Shown here: piece after piece, positions 61,943-64,000 of the stretch
How the letters are laid out: each line of letters starts with the position of its first letter
Position numbering within the stretch: the stretch's first letter is position 1
Assembly (NCBI GenBank): GCA_029582165.1
Contig: CM055887.1
Location: forward strand, 16,787,190 to 16,851,189
DNA length: 64,000 bases
Direction: 5' to 3'
From: Portulaca oleracea
Taxonomy: Eukaryota > Streptophyta > Magnoliopsida > Caryophyllales > Portulacaceae
Notes under the pieces: model-generated
Told to the model about the DNA's origin: nothing
Databases searched by the model: none
The model's input: only the letters and a program-made list of their open reading frames with translations
Program-made: the position numbers and the translations under genes

Positions 61943-64000
61943 AATCCCCCCATGCTTAGCTCTTGCTTGTCCCCAAGCAAGTTAGAATTGAAACAGGAGG
62001 ATTAGGGCTGAAACAGGAGAGACAGAACCTAAGAAGAAAAAGAAGTGGAAAGAGTTTTCGATAGGAATACAAACACAGTTCAAAAGAGAAAGGAAGAAAT
62101 TTTCGAAACGAAAAGGAGATAACAAGTACTTCAGAGGCATAAATCCGCGAACAGTCTTAAGAATAATGCAAATGTGCGCGGTTAGTTATGGACATAAGTC
62201 AGTCAAAACGAGCAAACCTCACATAGGATAGAATAAAATCACTCAATCACTCAAATTTCAATATGTATGTGGGTTTTCTCATACTCAAACCAATAGAAAC
62301 AAACTGCCATAAGCTTGGTAAGAACCTCGCTCTCCACTACTGGTATGCAATGCACAAGTGACAATCAAAAGGACTTTTTTGGGTTGTAACGGGGCTTAGG
62401 TTAGGGGAAAGGAGTGGCAAAATTTCGGAATGAGGAGTTAAGAGCCATGCTTGGATTGATTTTCAACGAGTATAACACTCTAAACTCTCCTTCTTGCTTA
62501 ATGTATGCAAGGAATTTCACCTTTCACCCTCAACAATATGAAACATCTCAACTGAATACAACCAGGTCAAAGTTTTCAGGACTTTAAATTGAATCTCCCT
62601 AATCACCCTTTTCTTTTTGGAACTCTTTTTCTCTTTTTTTTATTTTTTTACTTCTCTTTTTTTTTCTTTTTGGTAGGTGATCGGGGAGAAGAAACTATGG
62701 AATTATAACTTCGACCTCGATATGATATATGAACAACATAACCAAACACCAATTCTTCAAAAGGCGGGACTCTCAGATTCTCCCAATTCGAAACAATAAG
62801 CACAACTTCTCCCAAACTTCATATTTTTGTTCACAAACACACCAAACCAACTGTTCCTTCCAAAAAAAAATGACAAACTCTCATTCAACCAACCAAGGCA
62901 AAGGGATACTGAATATCAAAGGCCAAGGCTTATATTGTCAGGGTTCAATCATGAAAGGAGGATAAACAAAGGCTAGGCGGGGCAAAAAGAACGATAAATA
63001 TAATGTAAGGGAGGCTATTTGGCTATGTAGTTTAACAAAAATAAAATGAATGACTTAATCACTTTGTCACAGCGTACAACGCAAATATGTAGTCTTAATC
63101 AAGATGCAAAGCAAGTTCTAGGGATTCAAACTAATGGGTGAGTCACTCAAGGATTCATGGAATTGATAAAAGTGATCAATTCGAAATTTAGGCAATGTGG
63201 ACTCACGGGATGGGGCTCAATCAATTAAACTTGGCCCAAAGATTTGCGGCACGCACATTTATATTTTCTAAGATAGTCAAAGCAGTAAGATACAACTTTC
63301 ATAACTTGACTCAAAATCAGAAAATTTGAAGGAAAAGGTTTCAAAAACATTTGAGATCTCATCCAGACTTTTCCAAGCGAAGCAAGCTAAACTGAAAGTA
63401 AGAAAGGTTTACAAATCATCACCGAAGGTGTTTCTGGTTTTAATCCTAGTCCTATCCTTTTTTTTTTGTCTTTTCTAATTTTTTTGGTCTTTTTCTATTT
63501 TTCTGATTTTTTTTTATTATTTTTGAATAAGTGGATGCAAAAGAAAGAAAAAGGAACAAACTAAGAAAAGAAAAAGAAAAATCTACATGCTTCTATCTAA
63601 TGCAATCTAGGTGGATGCAATTTAAAAGAAAAACTTAGAAAGAAAAACTTAAGAAAACTAGAAAACAAAAGAAAAACACACTAGAAACTCAATAAAAGAA
63701 AACAAACAAGCTAAAAACTAGAAAACATTCTAAACTAAGGACAAGCAAACAAAAGAAACACTCAAAAATAAGAAAAATCACACTAAAAACTGAAAAAATA
63801 AGCATGAAATAAGAAAAAGAAAGACAAAAATAAAAGAAAAATAAACGAACAAAAATAAACAAAAACAGAGAAATAAGAAAAATATTCTAGAAACAAGAAA
63901 AATATGCGCAGAATATTCAACCCCCCATGCTTAAACGTTGCATTGTCCACAATGTAGAAGACAACAGTGAAGGGTAAGGTCAAGTAAAGGATCAAGGATC
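61943..64000 (-). other. Internal non-coding tail of the third Athila-like element
   Basis: Begins with the polypurine tract (plus strand AATCCCCCCATGCTTAGC). No gene found. Homologous to 1-1240 and, inverted, to 37000-38990. Near 63920-63950 the GGGGGGTTG tract and ACATTGTGGACAATG word match the poly-G site at 37020-37054. Confidence 0.75.

Larger units (their letters stand above)
60499..64000 (-). mobile_element. Third Athila-like element, 3' LTR and non-coding tail only
   Basis: Minus-strand element entering from the right edge. 3' LTR 60499-61942, polypurine tract, and about 2 kb of internal non-coding DNA. LTR and tail belong to the same family as 33464-40476. Confidence 0.85.

Overview
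This is nuclear DNA from a flowering plant, probably a eudicot. It holds an intron-bearing cysteine-rich receptor-like kinase gene, a Cassandra-type TRIM carrying 5S rRNA sequence, an L1-type LINE, small foldback transposons and several LTR retrotransposons with plant-type tRNA-Asp and tRNA-Met primer sites. I found no bacterial-type gene. Species cannot be told from the sequence alone.

Layout. 1-7115: minus-strand Athila-like Ty3 element with gag, a fused and shortened pol, primer site and 5' LTR. 7368-7988: Cassandra TRIM with a perfect 5-bp target duplication. 8285-8642: foldback MITE with a 9-bp duplication. 9785-26089 (minus): one complete receptor-like kinase gene, seven exons and 684 codons, all splice junctions in phase. 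Its first intron is 13.4 kb and holds a LINE 3' end (itself hit by a MITE), a degenerate minisatellite, a dead Ty1/copia element, a hAT-like non-autonomous element split by a 3.3-kb solo LTR, and another MITE.

27238-about 50520: a chromovirus (Ty3) of nested structure. Its 5' LTR is split by a solo LTR of the same family (28508-32120) and by a non-autonomous Athila-like element (33464-40476). Its leader is split by a third solo LTR in reverse orientation (41162-44496). Then come a dead gag, PR-RT-RH-IN and chromodomain, and a truncated 3' LTR. 50556-60498: an Athila-like element with 5' LTR, gag, pol and env-like remnants, itself hit by a 166-bp hAT MITE. 60499-64000: the 3' LTR and 3' non-coding part of another minus-strand Athila-like element that runs off the window.

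The only convincing host gene is the kinase. All four reverse transcriptases have lost one catalytic aspartate. The most interesting signals are: (a) the intact kinase gene spanning a transposon-filled intron, whose retention would give a secreted DUF26-only protein; (b) four LTRs of one chromovirus family sharing a TATA box, a GC-rich leader and a splice-donor-like site; (c) GC-rich palindromic modules in Athila-like LTRs that recur inside the elements between pol and the env-like region; (d) a non-autonomous element keeping a gag-like zinc-knuckle ORF; (e) a Cassandra whose two LTRs differ by loss of the 5S segment.
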